Source: Streptomyces fumanus (GTDB lineage Bacteria; Actinomycetota; Actinomycetes; Streptomycetales; Streptomycetaceae). From it: a stretch of DNA of 64,000 bases. Position 1 is the stretch's first letter. Every line of letters begins with the position of its first letter. A model generated the notes under the pieces. That model did no database searches and had not been told where the DNA came from. It worked only from the letters and a program-made list of their open reading frames with translations. Shown piece by piece: positions 27,046-34,783 of the stretch. Location of the stretch: assembly GCF_014655295.1 (NCBI RefSeq), contig NZ_BNBI01000007.1:1-64000 (forward strand), read 5' to 3'. A program made the translations under genes and the position numbers.

Positions 27046-27209
27046 CGACCGTTTCCTCGGGGTTCGGGTCCGTGCGGGTGGTCCAGCAGCCACTCCCACA
27101 TCGCCACCGGGTCCTCGGCGCGGTGCTCGGCGCCGCAGTGGCAGGTGCCGTGCAGGGTGTCCGTGCCCGGCAGCCAGTCGACGCGGTAGACCTCGCCGGT
27201 GGCGGTCAT
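27042..27209 (-). CDS. 55-residue microprotein coupled between Rieske oxygenase and reductase
   Basis: A short ORF starting MTATGEVYRVDWLPGTDTLH. Its ATG (27209-27207) overlaps the oxygenase stop as ATGA, and its own stop overlaps the reductase ATG in the same way, so it fills the gap exactly. It carries a Cys/His cluster CHCGAEH (C23, H24, C25, H29) and AMWEWLLDHPHG near the C-terminus. The cluster could bind zinc or iron, or help assembly or electron transfer of the oxygenase system. I do not recognise the family. The double ATGA overlap is the main evidence that it is real. Confidence 0.7.
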   Translation of the reverse strand: MTATGEVYRVDWLPGTDTLHGTCHCGAEHRAEDPVAMWEWLLDHPHGPEPRGNGR

Positions 27210-28276
27210 CGGGCGGGCTCCGCGGGCTGGTCGCCCTCCCGCACCAGGCGGGCCAGGATGCGGCGGGCGGCCAGGCCGCCGGTGTCGATGTTGATGCTGA
27301 GTTCCTGGTAGCCGGCGCGCTCGGTGCCCAGGGTGCGCTGGAGCAGGTTCAGGGCGTCGACGTCCTGCATCACGACGGTGTGGTTGTTCTTCCGGAGGAA
27401 CTCGGTGACCTCGGCGTCCTTGGTCGCCCAGTCCCGGGAGACCGCCCAGAAGTCGTACACCTTGCCCTCGGCGGACGGGGTGATCGCGTACGTGATCTCG
27501 GTGTGGAAGCCGCCCGGGTCGCTGCCGTCCGCCTCCGGGAGCACCCCCACCGGCGCGACCCGGCTGTGCAGCAGATACAGGCACGGGGCGTGGTACTCGA
27601 TGTCCTGCCAGCGCGAGATCCGGCCGCTGATGCCGGTCGACCTGGCGTAGAACGGCGGGCACTCGGCGTCGTCCATGTGCCGGCTGACGCGGACGACGCC
27701 CGCGCCCTCGTCGACCTCCGTGGTGATCGGTGTCTCGGCGACCTCGGGGGTGCCGATGTACCCGCCGTGCAGATAGGTCTCGTGCGAGAGGTCCAGGAGG
27801 TTGTCGACCAGCAGCCCGTAGTCCGCGTCGATCGGCTCCATGCCCCGGACGGTGACCCAGCCGGGGGAGTCCAGGTGCCGGGCGCGCGGGATGGCGCCGG
27901 GGTCGGCGAGCGCCGGGTCCCCGATCCACACCCACACCAGTGAGTCCCGCTCGGCCACCGGGTAGGAGGCGACCCGCGCGGTGCGCGGCACCCGCTTCTG
28001 GCCCGGCACGTACACACAGGTGCCGGTCGTGTCGTACGTGAACCCGTGGTAGCCGCAGACGACCCGGTCGCCGTCGAGCCGTGTCGGCGCCTCGGAGAGC
28101 GGGAAGCGGCGGTGCACGCACCGGTCGTGCAGCACGACCGGTGTGCCGCTCTCCTCGCTCCGGTACAGCACGAGCGGCTCCCCGAGCACCGTCCGGCCGA
28201 GCAGCTCCCGGCCGACCTCGTGGGCGTAGGCGGCGACGTACCACTGGTTCCTGGCGAAGGCGGTCATGTGCGGCAT
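27206..28276 (-). CDS. Rieske non-heme iron oxygenase, VanA-like
   Basis: 356-residue oxygenase component. The Rieske 2Fe-2S ligands are C53/H55 (RCVHRRFPL) and C74/H77 (CGYHGF); the mononuclear iron site is in DNLLDLSHETYLH (H165, H170). It belongs to the O-demethylase/monooxygenase branch containing vanillate demethylase. It is followed by a coupled microprotein and the reductase. The position next to the polyketide O-methyltransferase suggests oxidative tailoring of an aromatic polyketide, but vanillate-type catabolism feeding the pca genes 31 kb away is an alternative. Start ATG 28276 (GGGA upstream); a second ATG lies three codons later. Confidence 0.88.
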   Translation of the reverse strand: MPHMTAFARNQWYVAAYAHEVGRELLGRTVLGEPLVLYRSEESGTPVVLHDRCVHRRFPLSEAPTRLDGDRVVCGYHGFTYDTTGTCVYVPGQKRVPRTARVASYPVAERDSLVWVWIGDPALADPGAIPRARHLDSPGWVTVRGMEPIDADYGLLVDNLLDLSHETYLHGGYIGTPEVAETPITTEVDEGAGVVRVSRHMDDAECPPFYARSTGISGRISRWQDIEYHAPCLYLLHSRVAPVGVLPEADGSDPGGFHTEITYAITPSAEGKVYDFWAVSRDWATKDAEVTEFLRKNNHTVVMQDVDALNLLQRTLGTERAGYQELSINIDTGGLAARRILARLVREGDQPAEPAR

Positions 28277-28393
28277 GGGTGTCCCGTCCCTGTCGGCGGG
28301 GCGCCGTCGCCCCGCGTGCCGTGGTCGGACTCAGGGTCGTGAGCCTCGCACCGGCTTGGCAAGGCGGCTTCTGCCAGGCGGAAGAGCTTCTGC

Positions 28394-28416
28394 ACAGGGC
28401 CTGTTCAGGGCCCTGT
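28394..28416 (-). terminator. short hairpin after the Rossmann-like gene
   Basis: An 8-bp stem, ACAGGGCC with GGCCCTGT, and 7-base loop lie 9 bases beyond the stop of the gene at 28425 in its direction of transcription. It could end the methyltransferase-side transcript before the Rieske genes. Confidence 0.5.
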
Positions 28417-28424
28417 TCCGGGCG

Positions 28425-28805
28425 TCAGCCGTCGAGGGCCAGGGCCGCCCGTCCCGCCTCGGCGGGATCCGTGCCCGGGGCGAGCACGAGCAGCCAGTGC
28501 GGCGAGAGGCGCACGGCCGTGGCGACGGCGTCGGACGCGGCGGCGTTTCCGGCCGTTCTGGGGAGCAGGACGAGAACGCCGTCCGGCCGCTCGCGGGCAC
28601 CGCCCTGGATCGGACGGCCCGGTGGATGCAGGGCGACCGTGGCGCCATGAGCGCCGAGCTTCGCGGCGACGGCACGGGCGGAGCCGCCCTGGCCGATGAC
28701 GACGATGCGCCGTCCGGCCAGCGACGTCGACTCGGCCGGGGTGGGCAGGGGCGGCAGGAGGAGGGGGACGGGCACGGCCGGTACCGCGACACCGGGTTTG
28801 CTCAT
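28425..28805 (-). CDS. small stand-alone Rossmann-like protein (ketoreductase-fragment-like)
   Basis: 126 residues. After a Pro/Val-rich leader comes LAGRRIVVIGQGGSARAVAA, a dinucleotide-binding-like beta-alpha turn, then GVLVLLPRTAGNAAASDAVA and HWLLVLAPGTDP. It looks like one half of an SDR/ketoreductase domain without a catalytic Ser-Tyr-Lys, reminiscent of the structural sub-domain of modular PKS ketoreductases. The ATG at 28805 has an excellent GGAGG 9 bases upstream, so this is not just a remnant of a long read-through frame. Function unknown; a scaffold role or a degenerate gene are both possible. Confidence 0.6.
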   Translation of the reverse strand: MSKPGVAVPAVPVPLLLPPLPTPAESTSLAGRRIVVIGQGGSARAVAAKLGAHGATVALHPPGRPIQGGARERPDGVLVLLPRTAGNAAASDAVATAVRLSPHWLLVLAPGTDPAEAGRAALALDG

Positions 28806-29011
28806 GGACGGTTGCCTCCGGAACTCTCGGTGGTCGACGTCGGGCCGGGAGTGCCGGGCGGTGCGGGGGAATCCGGCCGGTGGCCGCGCCACCGTCTGGC
28901 GCCAGGCGCTACCGCCCTGGTGGTCCGTGCGGACGGCTGTGCCGTGTCCGCGGCCTTGAGCGCCCCGACCTCCAGCCCCGCCGGTGCGGCGCCCGTGCGC
29001 CGGCCGGCATG

Positions 29012-29053
29012 CGGAAGCGCCTGTCCCCGCCTCGCAGGGGACAGACGCTTCCG
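29012..29053 (-). terminator. 17-bp stem hairpin downstream of O-methyltransferase
   Basis: Arms 29012-29028 and 29037-29053 pair over 17 positions with a single mismatch, which can wobble, around an 8-base loop. It is a very stable Rho-independent-like structure without a T-run. Confidence 0.8.
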
Positions 29054-29060
29054 TGCCGCC

Positions 29061-29124
29061 TCCCTGCGGCCCGGTCCTCGCCGTCCGTGGGGGAGCGGGG
29101 GCCAGGTCGTCCGGGCCGCAGGGA
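29061..29124 (-). terminator. 14-bp perfect inverted repeat with 36-base loop
   Basis: TCCCTGCGGCCCGG at 29061-29074 pairs perfectly with 29111-29124, immediately after the methyltransferase stop. In tandem with the hairpin at 29012 it probably forms a double terminator. The long loop also allows a protein-binding or attenuator role. Confidence 0.6.
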
Positions 29125-29128
29125 GCGC

Positions 29129-30175
29129 TCACCCCCGGTGCAGCAGGCCCTCGACCAGGTGCAGTCGCGGCAGCGTGCCCGGGACGGTCCGCACGCTCTG
29201 CTTCTCGATGCCGGTCTCCGCGAACAGTTTCTCGAAGCCGGCCAGACCGTGCTTCTGCCCGCCGACGTTCATCAGCAGGAAGAGGTCGAGCATGGTGGTG
29301 ATCCGCATCTCGTCCGGGTGGGCGTCCACCAGGCTGTCGATGATGATCACTCGGGCTCCGGGCGGAGCGCTGGCGGCGATGTTGCGGAGCACGGCACGGG
29401 AGCTTTCGTCCGGCCAGTCCAGGAGGTTCTTCAAGATGTAGACGTCCGCCTCGACCGGAACCGACTCCAGGCAGTTGCCCGGCATGAGGGTGGCCCGGGA
29501 CGCCAGTCGGCCGCCTTCGGCGATGTCCTCGTGGGCGCCCGCCACGACTTGTTCGAAGTCGAAGAGCACGCCGTGCAGGGACGGGAACCGGTCGAGCAGG
29601 GTGCGCACCAGAAGGCCCTGGCCGCCGCCGATGTCGACGACCTTTCCGACGCCGGTCAGATCGATGGTCCGCGCGACGATGTCGGAGCTGCGGACGCTGG
29701 AGTCCGTCATGGCCCGTGCGAACAACTGCTCGTCGTCGGGCGCGTCCTCCCGCAGGTAGTCGTAGAACTCCTTGCCGAAGATCGACGGGATGACGGACTT
29801 GCCGGTGGTGAGCGCCTCCTGCAGGAGCGGCCAGGCCCGCCAGGTCCACGGCGCGCCGATCCACAGGACGAGGTTGCGGATGCCGTCGGGGGAGTCCTCG
29901 CGCAGCGGCAGTGACGCGGCGGTGTGCGCGAAGCTCCGCTCGCCGACCTCCTCGAAGACGCCGCAGGTGGTGAGGGCGCGCAGCAGTCGGTACAGCAGAT
30001 CGGGGTCGAGGCCCGCCTGGTCGGCGAGCTCCTCGACCGGGACGGGCTTGTCGTCGATCATGTCGGGGATCTTCATCCGGGTGGCTGTCTGGAGGGCGGC
30101 CGCGTTGCCGGCCGCGAAAGCCAGCTCCCCCAGCCTCCGGATGCCGGCGTCCCCGGCCGCTTGCGAAACGGTCAT
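29129..30175 (-). CDS. polyketide O-methyltransferase (TcmO/DnrK type)
   Basis: 348-residue SAM-dependent O-methyltransferase: N-terminal winged-helix dimerisation domain (about 10-100) and C-terminal Rossmann domain with SAM motif VVDIGGGQGLLV (D181-G187). The region normally containing the general base as LHDWDD reads LLDWPDE here, so the usual His is absent, as in anthracycline 4-O-methyltransferase DnrK. Start ATG 30175 with GAGG; a longer frame upstream overlaps the divergent promoter. It is divergent from the PKS core operon and should methylate a phenol of the polyketide, using SAM from the metK in the cluster. Confidence 0.88.
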   Translation of the reverse strand: MTVSQAAGDAGIRRLGELAFAAGNAAALQTATRMKIPDMIDDKPVPVEELADQAGLDPDLLYRLLRALTTCGVFEEVGERSFAHTAASLPLREDSPDGIRNLVLWIGAPWTWRAWPLLQEALTTGKSVIPSIFGKEFYDYLREDAPDDEQLFARAMTDSSVRSSDIVARTIDLTGVGKVVDIGGGQGLLVRTLLDRFPSLHGVLFDFEQVVAGAHEDIAEGGRLASRATLMPGNCLESVPVEADVYILKNLLDWPDESSRAVLRNIAASAPPGARVIIIDSLVDAHPDEMRITTMLDLFLLMNVGGQKHGLAGFEKLFAETGIEKQSVRTVPGTLPRLHLVEGLLHRG

Positions 30176-30372
30176 GAATGGCCTCGCGATCGATGCGGTC
30201 TCCAGGTGCTGTCGGCCCCGACATTGACCGAGGGCACTGGTAGGTCGCTGTCGGCGCGCTGGTGGAGGACGACCGGCCGCGACCAGTGGGCCGCCAGGCG
30301 CAGGACGCACGATGCGCAAAGACGGAAGGCGACTCACATGTTGCTCACAAAATCGGACTGCCGGGAGGCGGA
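30176..30372. promoter_or_regulatory. central divergent promoter region of the PKS cluster
   Basis: 197 bases between the leftward methyltransferase and rightward cyclase genes. It holds a direct repeat GCTGTCGGC (30208-30216 and 30247-30255, 39 bases apart) and a TTGACC that could be a -35 element at 30224. SARP-type activators bind direct repeats in such places, but the spacing here does not fit the classic 11-base heptamer pattern, so SARP binding is inferred only from context. Confidence 0.4.
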
Positions 30373-30693
30373 ATGCACCGCACTTTGATCGTGGCGCGGA
30401 TGAAACCCGAGGATGCCGACAAGGTCGCGGACCTGTTCCGCTGGTCGGACAGTACGGAGCTGCCACACCTGATCGGCGCGCGGCGGCGCACCCTCTTCCA
30501 GTTCCACGACTTGTACATGCACCTCGTGGAGGCCGATGAGGACCCCACGGCGAAGCTGTACGCGGCACGGGAGCACCCGCTCTTCCAGGAACTGCACGAA
30601 GCGCTGCTCCCGTTCATCACCGCGTACGACCCGCAGTGGTCCGAGCCCAAGCACGCCATGGCGCGGCCGTTCTACTCCTGGCAGGCCGGCTGA
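30373..30693 (+). CDS. polyketide cyclase, TcmI family
   Basis: 106-residue ferredoxin-like-fold cyclase. The sequence MHRTLIVARMKPEDADKVAD, the aromatic FQFHDLYMHLVEAD and EALLPFITAYDPQW are typical of the TcmI/Cyclase_polyket family, which closes late rings in tetracenomycin and pentangular polyphenols. The ATG follows GGGAGGCGG. The stop overlaps the next start (TGATG). It is the first gene of the rightward PKS core operon. Confidence 0.92.
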   Translation: MHRTLIVARMKPEDADKVADLFRWSDSTELPHLIGARRRTLFQFHDLYMHLVEADEDPTAKLYAAREHPLFQELHEALLPFITAYDPQWSEPKHAMARPFYSWQAG

Positions 30694-31133
30694 TGGCCGC
30701 CGAGGCGCCGGCCGGCCGGCCGACGGGTACGGCGGAGCCGCGGGTGACCAAGGTCGCCGCGGCCGACGTCCCGTCGAGTCCCCGGCACGGCGGCGATCTG
30801 CGGATCGTGCTCGGTCCGGCGACGACGGGGGTGGCCAGCGGCTTCATGGGCACCGGGCTGCTGGCGGCCGGCGAGCGGATCAGGGAGCACTACCACCCGT
30901 ACTCGGACGAGTTCATGTACGTGGTGCAGGGCGCGCTGGAGGTGACGACGGACGGCAAGGACGTACACCGGGTGACGGCCGGAGAAGGCATCCTCATCCC
31001 GCGCATGACCCGGCACAAGATGCTCAACGACGGCACCGTGCCGACGTTCGTCGTCTTCCATTCCTGCCCGCTCGCGCCCCGACCGGAGCTGGGGCACGTC
31101 GACACGGAGGAGGACGATCCCGATGAGACCTGA
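30693..31133 (+). CDS. cupin-domain protein, TcmJ-like
   Basis: 146 residues with a single conserved beta-barrel. REHYHPYSDEFMYVVQGALE and IPRMTRHKMLND give the two cupin motifs with His/Glu metal ligands. TcmJ-type cupins accompany KS genes in tetracenomycin, spore-pigment and pentangular clusters and assist correct cyclisation. The ATG overlaps the TcmI-type stop, and the 3' end overlaps the KS start by 11 bases, so translation of the early operon is tightly coupled. Confidence 0.88.
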   Translation: MAAEAPAGRPTGTAEPRVTKVAAADVPSSPRHGGDLRIVLGPATTGVASGFMGTGLLAAGERIREHYHPYSDEFMYVVQGALEVTTDGKDVHRVTAGEGILIPRMTRHKMLNDGTVPTFVVFHSCPLAPRPELGHVDTEEDDPDET

Positions 31134-32394
31134 ACGACGCGCCGTCATCACCGGCATGGGCGTCATCGCCCCGGGCGGCGTCGGCACCCGCGCCTTCTGG
31201 TCCGCGGTGACGGCGGGCCGCACGGCCACCCGCCGCATCACCCTGTTCGACCCGCGGCGATTCCGGTGCCGGATAGCCGCGGAGTGCGACTTCGACCCGG
31301 CCTCGCTGGGACTGACGCCGCAGGAGATACGCCGGATGGACCGGGCGGTGCAGATGGCCGTGGCCGCCACCGGGGAGGCACTCGCGGACGCGGGGGTCGG
31401 CGAGGGCGACCTGGACCCGGCGCGCACCGGCGTCACCATCGGCAACGCGGTCGGCAGCACGATGATGATGGAGGAGGAGTACGTCGTCATCAGCGACGGC
31501 GGCCGCAAGTGGCTCTGCGACCAGGAGTACGGCGTACGGCACCTGTACGGCGCGGTGATACCCAGCACCGCCGGCGTGGAGGTCGCCCGCCGGGTCGGCG
31601 CCGAGGGCCCGACGGCGGTGGTGTCGACCGGCTGCACCTCCGGGCTCGACGCGGTCGGCCATGCCGCGCAACTGATCGAGGAGGGGTCCGCGGACGTCGT
31701 GATCGGCGGTGCCACGGACGCCCCGATCTCGCCGATCACGGTGGCCTGTTTCGACTCGCTCAAGGCGACCTCGACCCGCAACGACGACGCCGCGCAGGCG
31801 TGCCGCCCCTTCGACCGCGAGCGGGACGGGCTGGTGCTGGGGGAGGGCTCCGCGGTCTTCGTGATGGAGACCAAGGAGCGGGCGGTACGACGCGGCGCGC
31901 GGATCTACTGCGAGGTGGCCGGCTACGCCGGACGCGCCAACGCCTATCACATGACCGGTCTGAAGCCGGATGGCCGGGAACTCGCCGAGGCCATCGACCG
32001 GGCGATCGAGCAGGCCGGCATCTCGGCCGAGGACATCGACTACGTCAACGCACACGGATCGGGCACCCGGCAGAACGACCGGCACGAGACAGCCGCCTTC
32101 AAGCGAAGTCTGAAGGACCACGCCCGCCGCGTACCGGTCAGCTCGATCAAGTCGATGGTGGGCCACTCCCTGGGCGCCATCGGCGCGATCGAGGTGGCCG
32201 CCTCCGCGCTCGCCATCGAGCACGGAGTGGTGCCGCCGACGGCGAACCTCACCACACCGGACCCCGAGTGCGATCTCGACTACGTCCCCCGCGAGGCGCG
32301 CGAGCACCCCACCGACGTGGTGCTCAGCGTCGGAAGCGGCTTCGGCGGCTTCCAGAGCGCGGTCGTACTGATCTCCCCGAGGAGCAAGCGATGA
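31123..32394 (+). CDS. type II PKS ketosynthase alpha subunit
   Basis: 423-residue condensing enzyme making the poly-beta-ketone on the ACP. The catalytic residues are C171 in VSTGCTSGLDAVG, H311 in NAHGSGT, K343 in SSIKSM and H348 in GHSLGAIG. It is full length, and overlaps the cupin gene upstream and the chain-length factor downstream (ATGA), ensuring equal amounts of the two KS subunits. The order cyclase-cupin-KS-CLF-ACP-cyclase resembles tetracenomycin/pentangular clusters and spore-pigment clusters. Confidence 0.97.
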   Translation: MRPERRAVITGMGVIAPGGVGTRAFWSAVTAGRTATRRITLFDPRRFRCRIAAECDFDPASLGLTPQEIRRMDRAVQMAVAATGEALADAGVGEGDLDPARTGVTIGNAVGSTMMMEEEYVVISDGGRKWLCDQEYGVRHLYGAVIPSTAGVEVARRVGAEGPTAVVSTGCTSGLDAVGHAAQLIEEGSADVVIGGATDAPISPITVACFDSLKATSTRNDDAAQACRPFDRERDGLVLGEGSAVFVMETKERAVRRGARIYCEVAGYAGRANAYHMTGLKPDGRELAEAIDRAIEQAGISAEDIDYVNAHGSGTRQNDRHETAAFKRSLKDHARRVPVSSIKSMVGHSLGAIGAIEVAASALAIEHGVVPPTANLTTPDPECDLDYVPREAREHPTDVVLSVGSGFGGFQSAVVLISPRSKR

Positions 32395-33602
32395 CGGTGA
32401 TCACCGGTCTGGGCGTGGTGGCGCCCACGGGCGTCGGCCTGGACGAGTACTGGGCCACCACGCTCGCGGGCAAGAGCGGCATCGACCGGATCCGCCGCTT
32501 CGACCCGTCCGGTTACACGACGCAACTCGCCGGTCAGGTCGACGACTTCGAGGCGGCCGACCATGTCCCGTCCAAGCTGCTCGCCCAGACCGACCGGATG
32601 ACGCACTTCGCCTTCGCCGGGACGAACATGGCACTGGCCGACGCCGGGGTCGACCTGGCCGACTTCCCCGAGTACGAGCGGGCCGTGGTCACCGCGAACT
32701 CCTCGGGGGGCGTCGAGTACGGCCAGCACGAACTCCAGAAGATGTGGAGCGGCGGCCCCATGCGGGTGAGCGCCTACATGTCGGTGGCCTGGTTCTACGC
32801 CGCCACCACCGGGCAGCTCTCCATCCACCACGGTCTGCGCGGCCCCTGCGGATTGATCGCCACCGAGCAGGCCGGGGGACTGGACGCCATCGGGCACGCC
32901 CGGCGGCAACTGCGGCGCGGTGCCCGCATCGCCGTCACCGGTGGCACCGATGCGCCGCTCTCCCCCGCCTGCATGGTCGCGCAGTTGGCGACCGGGCTGC
33001 TCAGCCGGGTGGCGGACCCGACGGCCGCCTACCTGCCCTTCGACGAGCGTGCCGCGGGCTATGTGCCCGGCGAGGGCGGCGCCATCATGATCATGGAGCG
33101 GCGCGAGGACGCGGCTCGACGCGGTGCCGAACGCGTCTACGGCGAGATCGTCGGCTACGCGGCGACCTTCGACCCCGCCCCCGGTTCCGGACGCGGCCCG
33201 ACCCTCGGCCGGGCGATCCGCCATGCCCTGGACGACGCCCGGATCGCCCCGGGCGACATCGACGTGGTCTTCGCGGACGGCTGCGGAACACCGGACCTGG
33301 ACCGCGCGGAGGGCGAAGCGCTGACCGAGGTCTTCGGCCCGTACGGGGTGCCGGTCACCGTGCCGAAGACCGGGACGGGGCGGATGTACTCGGGCGGCGC
33401 GGCCCTCGATGTCGCGACCGCCCTGCTGGCCATGGGCGACAGCGTGGTGCCGCCCACCCCGCACGTCGACGTACTCGCCCTGGACTGCCCGCTGGATCTG
33501 GTCCGGACCGAGCCGAGGGAGCTGCCGATCCGCAACGCGCTGGTCTGCGCCCGGGGCGTGGGCGGCTTCAACGCGGCCGTGGTGCTGCGCGCCGCGGCCT
33601 GA
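32391..33602 (+). CDS. type II PKS chain-length factor (ketosynthase beta)
   Basis: 403 residues; the KS fold with Gln160 (IATEQAGGLDAIGHA) in place of the catalytic Cys, the defining mark of a CLF, which decarboxylates malonyl-ACP and sets chain length. The gating segment reads GGVEYGQHEL: V108, G111 and L115 stand where the actinorhodin CLF has bulky F109, T112 and F116, so a longer chain than octaketide is expected (alignment from memory). The start is ATG 32391 with GAGGAG upstream, overlapping the KS stop. Confidence 0.96.
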   Translation: MTVITGLGVVAPTGVGLDEYWATTLAGKSGIDRIRRFDPSGYTTQLAGQVDDFEAADHVPSKLLAQTDRMTHFAFAGTNMALADAGVDLADFPEYERAVVTANSSGGVEYGQHELQKMWSGGPMRVSAYMSVAWFYAATTGQLSIHHGLRGPCGLIATEQAGGLDAIGHARRQLRRGARIAVTGGTDAPLSPACMVAQLATGLLSRVADPTAAYLPFDERAAGYVPGEGGAIMIMERREDAARRGAERVYGEIVGYAATFDPAPGSGRGPTLGRAIRHALDDARIAPGDIDVVFADGCGTPDLDRAEGEALTEVFGPYGVPVTVPKTGTGRMYSGGAALDVATALLAMGDSVVPPTPHVDVLALDCPLDLVRTEPRELPIRNALVCARGVGGFNAAVVLRAAA

Positions 33603-33687
33603 ACCCCTGGACGGACCCGTCCCGCACCACGGGCCCCGAGGAAGACCCGTGGTCACCCGAACCGACCCACCCGACGAGGGAGCGATC

Positions 33688-33948
33688 GTGAGCACACTGA
33701 GCGTGGAGAAGCTGATCGAGATCATGCGGGCCACCCAGGGCGAGTCCGCGGACACGTCGACCCTGACCGAGGAGGCCCTCGACACGCGGTTCACCGATCT
33801 GAGCGTCGACTCGCTGGCGGTCCTGGAAGTCGTCACCCAGATCCAGGACGAGTTCCAGGTGCGCGTACCGGACGCGGCCATGGAGGAGATGGAGACTCCT
33901 CGGCAGATCCTCGACTACGTCAACGGGCTGCTGGAAGAGGCGGCCTGA
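33688..33948 (+). CDS. type II PKS acyl carrier protein
   Basis: 86-residue four-helix ACP carrying the growing chain. The phosphopantetheine site is S42 in DLSVDSLAVLEVV. The GTG start at 33688 follows GAGGGAG; the 85-base gap after the CLF contains no other ORF. It must be activated by a PPTase, for example the one at 14.4 kb. The cyclase-monooxygenase gene starts 1 base after its stop. Confidence 0.95.
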   Translation: MSTLSVEKLIEIMRATQGESADTSTLTEEALDTRFTDLSVDSLAVLEVVTQIQDEFQVRVPDAAMEEMETPRQILDYVNGLLEEAA

Positions 33949-33949
33949 G

Positions 33950-34783
33950 GTGGCCGGCCGCACCGACAACTCCGTCGTCATCGACGCCCCCATGGACCTG
34001 GTCTGGGAGATGACCAACGATGTCTCCCGGTGGGCGGTGCTGTTCGCCGAGTACGCCGAGTCGGAAGTGCTCGCCGTCGAGCGCGACACCGTCCGGTTCC
34101 GGCTGACGACACAACCGGACGAAGACGGCACGCAGTGGAGCTGGGTCTCCGAGCGGACACTCGATCCCGAGAACCGTACGGTGACCGCGCGCCGACTCGA
34201 CAACGGATTGTTCGAGTACATGAACATCCGCTGGGAGTACACGGAGGAACCGAACGGCGTCCGCATGCGGTGGATCCAGGAATTCACCATGAAGCCGTCC
34301 GCACCCGTGGACGACTCCGGTGCCGAGGACCACTTGAACCGGCAGACGGCCAAGGAAATGGCCCGCATCAAGAAACTGGTCGAAGAGGCGGCGCGGGCCC
34401 GCGCCGGCTCCGCCCTGGACGAAGGGAACGACAGCGTGGAGGGAAAGCCGGCGGCGAGCGGCGAGCGCGGACCGGTCTTCCGCGTGCTGCTGCGCGCCGA
34501 GATCGCCGAAGGCAAGGAGAAGGAGTTCGAGGACACGTGGCGGGAGATAGGAGAGGTCATCACCGGCCAGCCCGCCAACCTCGGCCAGTGGCTCATGCGC
34601 AGCCACGACGAGCCCGGCGTCTACTACATCATCAGCGACTGGACCGACGAAGAGCGTTTCCGCGCGTTCGAGCGCAGCGAGCAGCACGTCGGGCATCGGA
34701 GCAGGCTGCAGCCGTTCCGGACGAAGGGCTCCATGGTGACCACCGATGTCGTCGCCGAGATGACGAAAGCCGCGGACCGGTGA
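33950..34783 (+). CDS. aromatase/cyclase (SRPBCC) fused to ABM monooxygenase
   Basis: 277-residue two-domain protein. Residues about 5-145 are a START/SRPBCC polyketide cyclase (TDNSVVIDAPMDLVWEMTND, WEYTEEPNGVRMRWIQEF), the TcmN-N-terminal/WhiE-ORFVI type that directs first-ring closure. After a charged linker, residues about 170-270 form an ABM domain (FRVLLRAEIAEGKEKEFEDT, DWTDEERFRAFERS), the cofactor-free quinone-forming monooxygenase family. Fusion couples cyclisation and oxidation. The GTG start lies 1 base after the ACP stop; the gene end overlaps the next ABM gene (GTGA). Confidence 0.9.
   Translation: MAGRTDNSVVIDAPMDLVWEMTNDVSRWAVLFAEYAESEVLAVERDTVRFRLTTQPDEDGTQWSWVSERTLDPENRTVTARRLDNGLFEYMNIRWEYTEEPNGVRMRWIQEFTMKPSAPVDDSGAEDHLNRQTAKEMARIKKLVEEAARARAGSALDEGNDSVEGKPAASGERGPVFRVLLRAEIAEGKEKEFEDTWREIGEVITGQPANLGQWLMRSHDEPGVYYIISDWTDEERFRAFERSEQHVGHRSRLQPFRTKGSMVTTDVVAEMTKAADR

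Larger units (their letters stand above)
28806..29128. other. 323-base gap holding two long inverted repeats
   Basis: No gene is seen. The region contains the ribosome site of the downstream 126-residue gene and two strong hairpins (29012-29053 and 29061-29124), described separately. These imply that most transcription from the methyltransferase gene ends here. Confidence 0.7.

Noticed and set aside
27042..28244. A 400-codon frame across the Rieske gene
   Set aside because: It is a shadow of the Rieske frame except for its last 55 codons, which are the coupled microprotein.
26110..28276. Rieske system as firm vanillate O-demethylase (vanAB) of the pca pathway
   Set aside because: Family resemblance is real, but the genes adjoin the PKS methyltransferase, not pca. 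Substrate cannot be read from sequence, so no gene symbol is given.
28425..30224. A 599-codon minus-strand frame spanning the O-methyltransferase and the 126-residue gene
   Set aside because: The part over the methyltransferase is out of frame with its motifs; only the last 126 codons, with their own ribosome site, look coding.
30176..30372. Classic SARP heptamer repeats at the PKS divergent promoter
   Set aside because: The only clear repeat is two GCTGTCGGC copies 39 bases apart, not direct heptamers at 11- or 22-base spacing.
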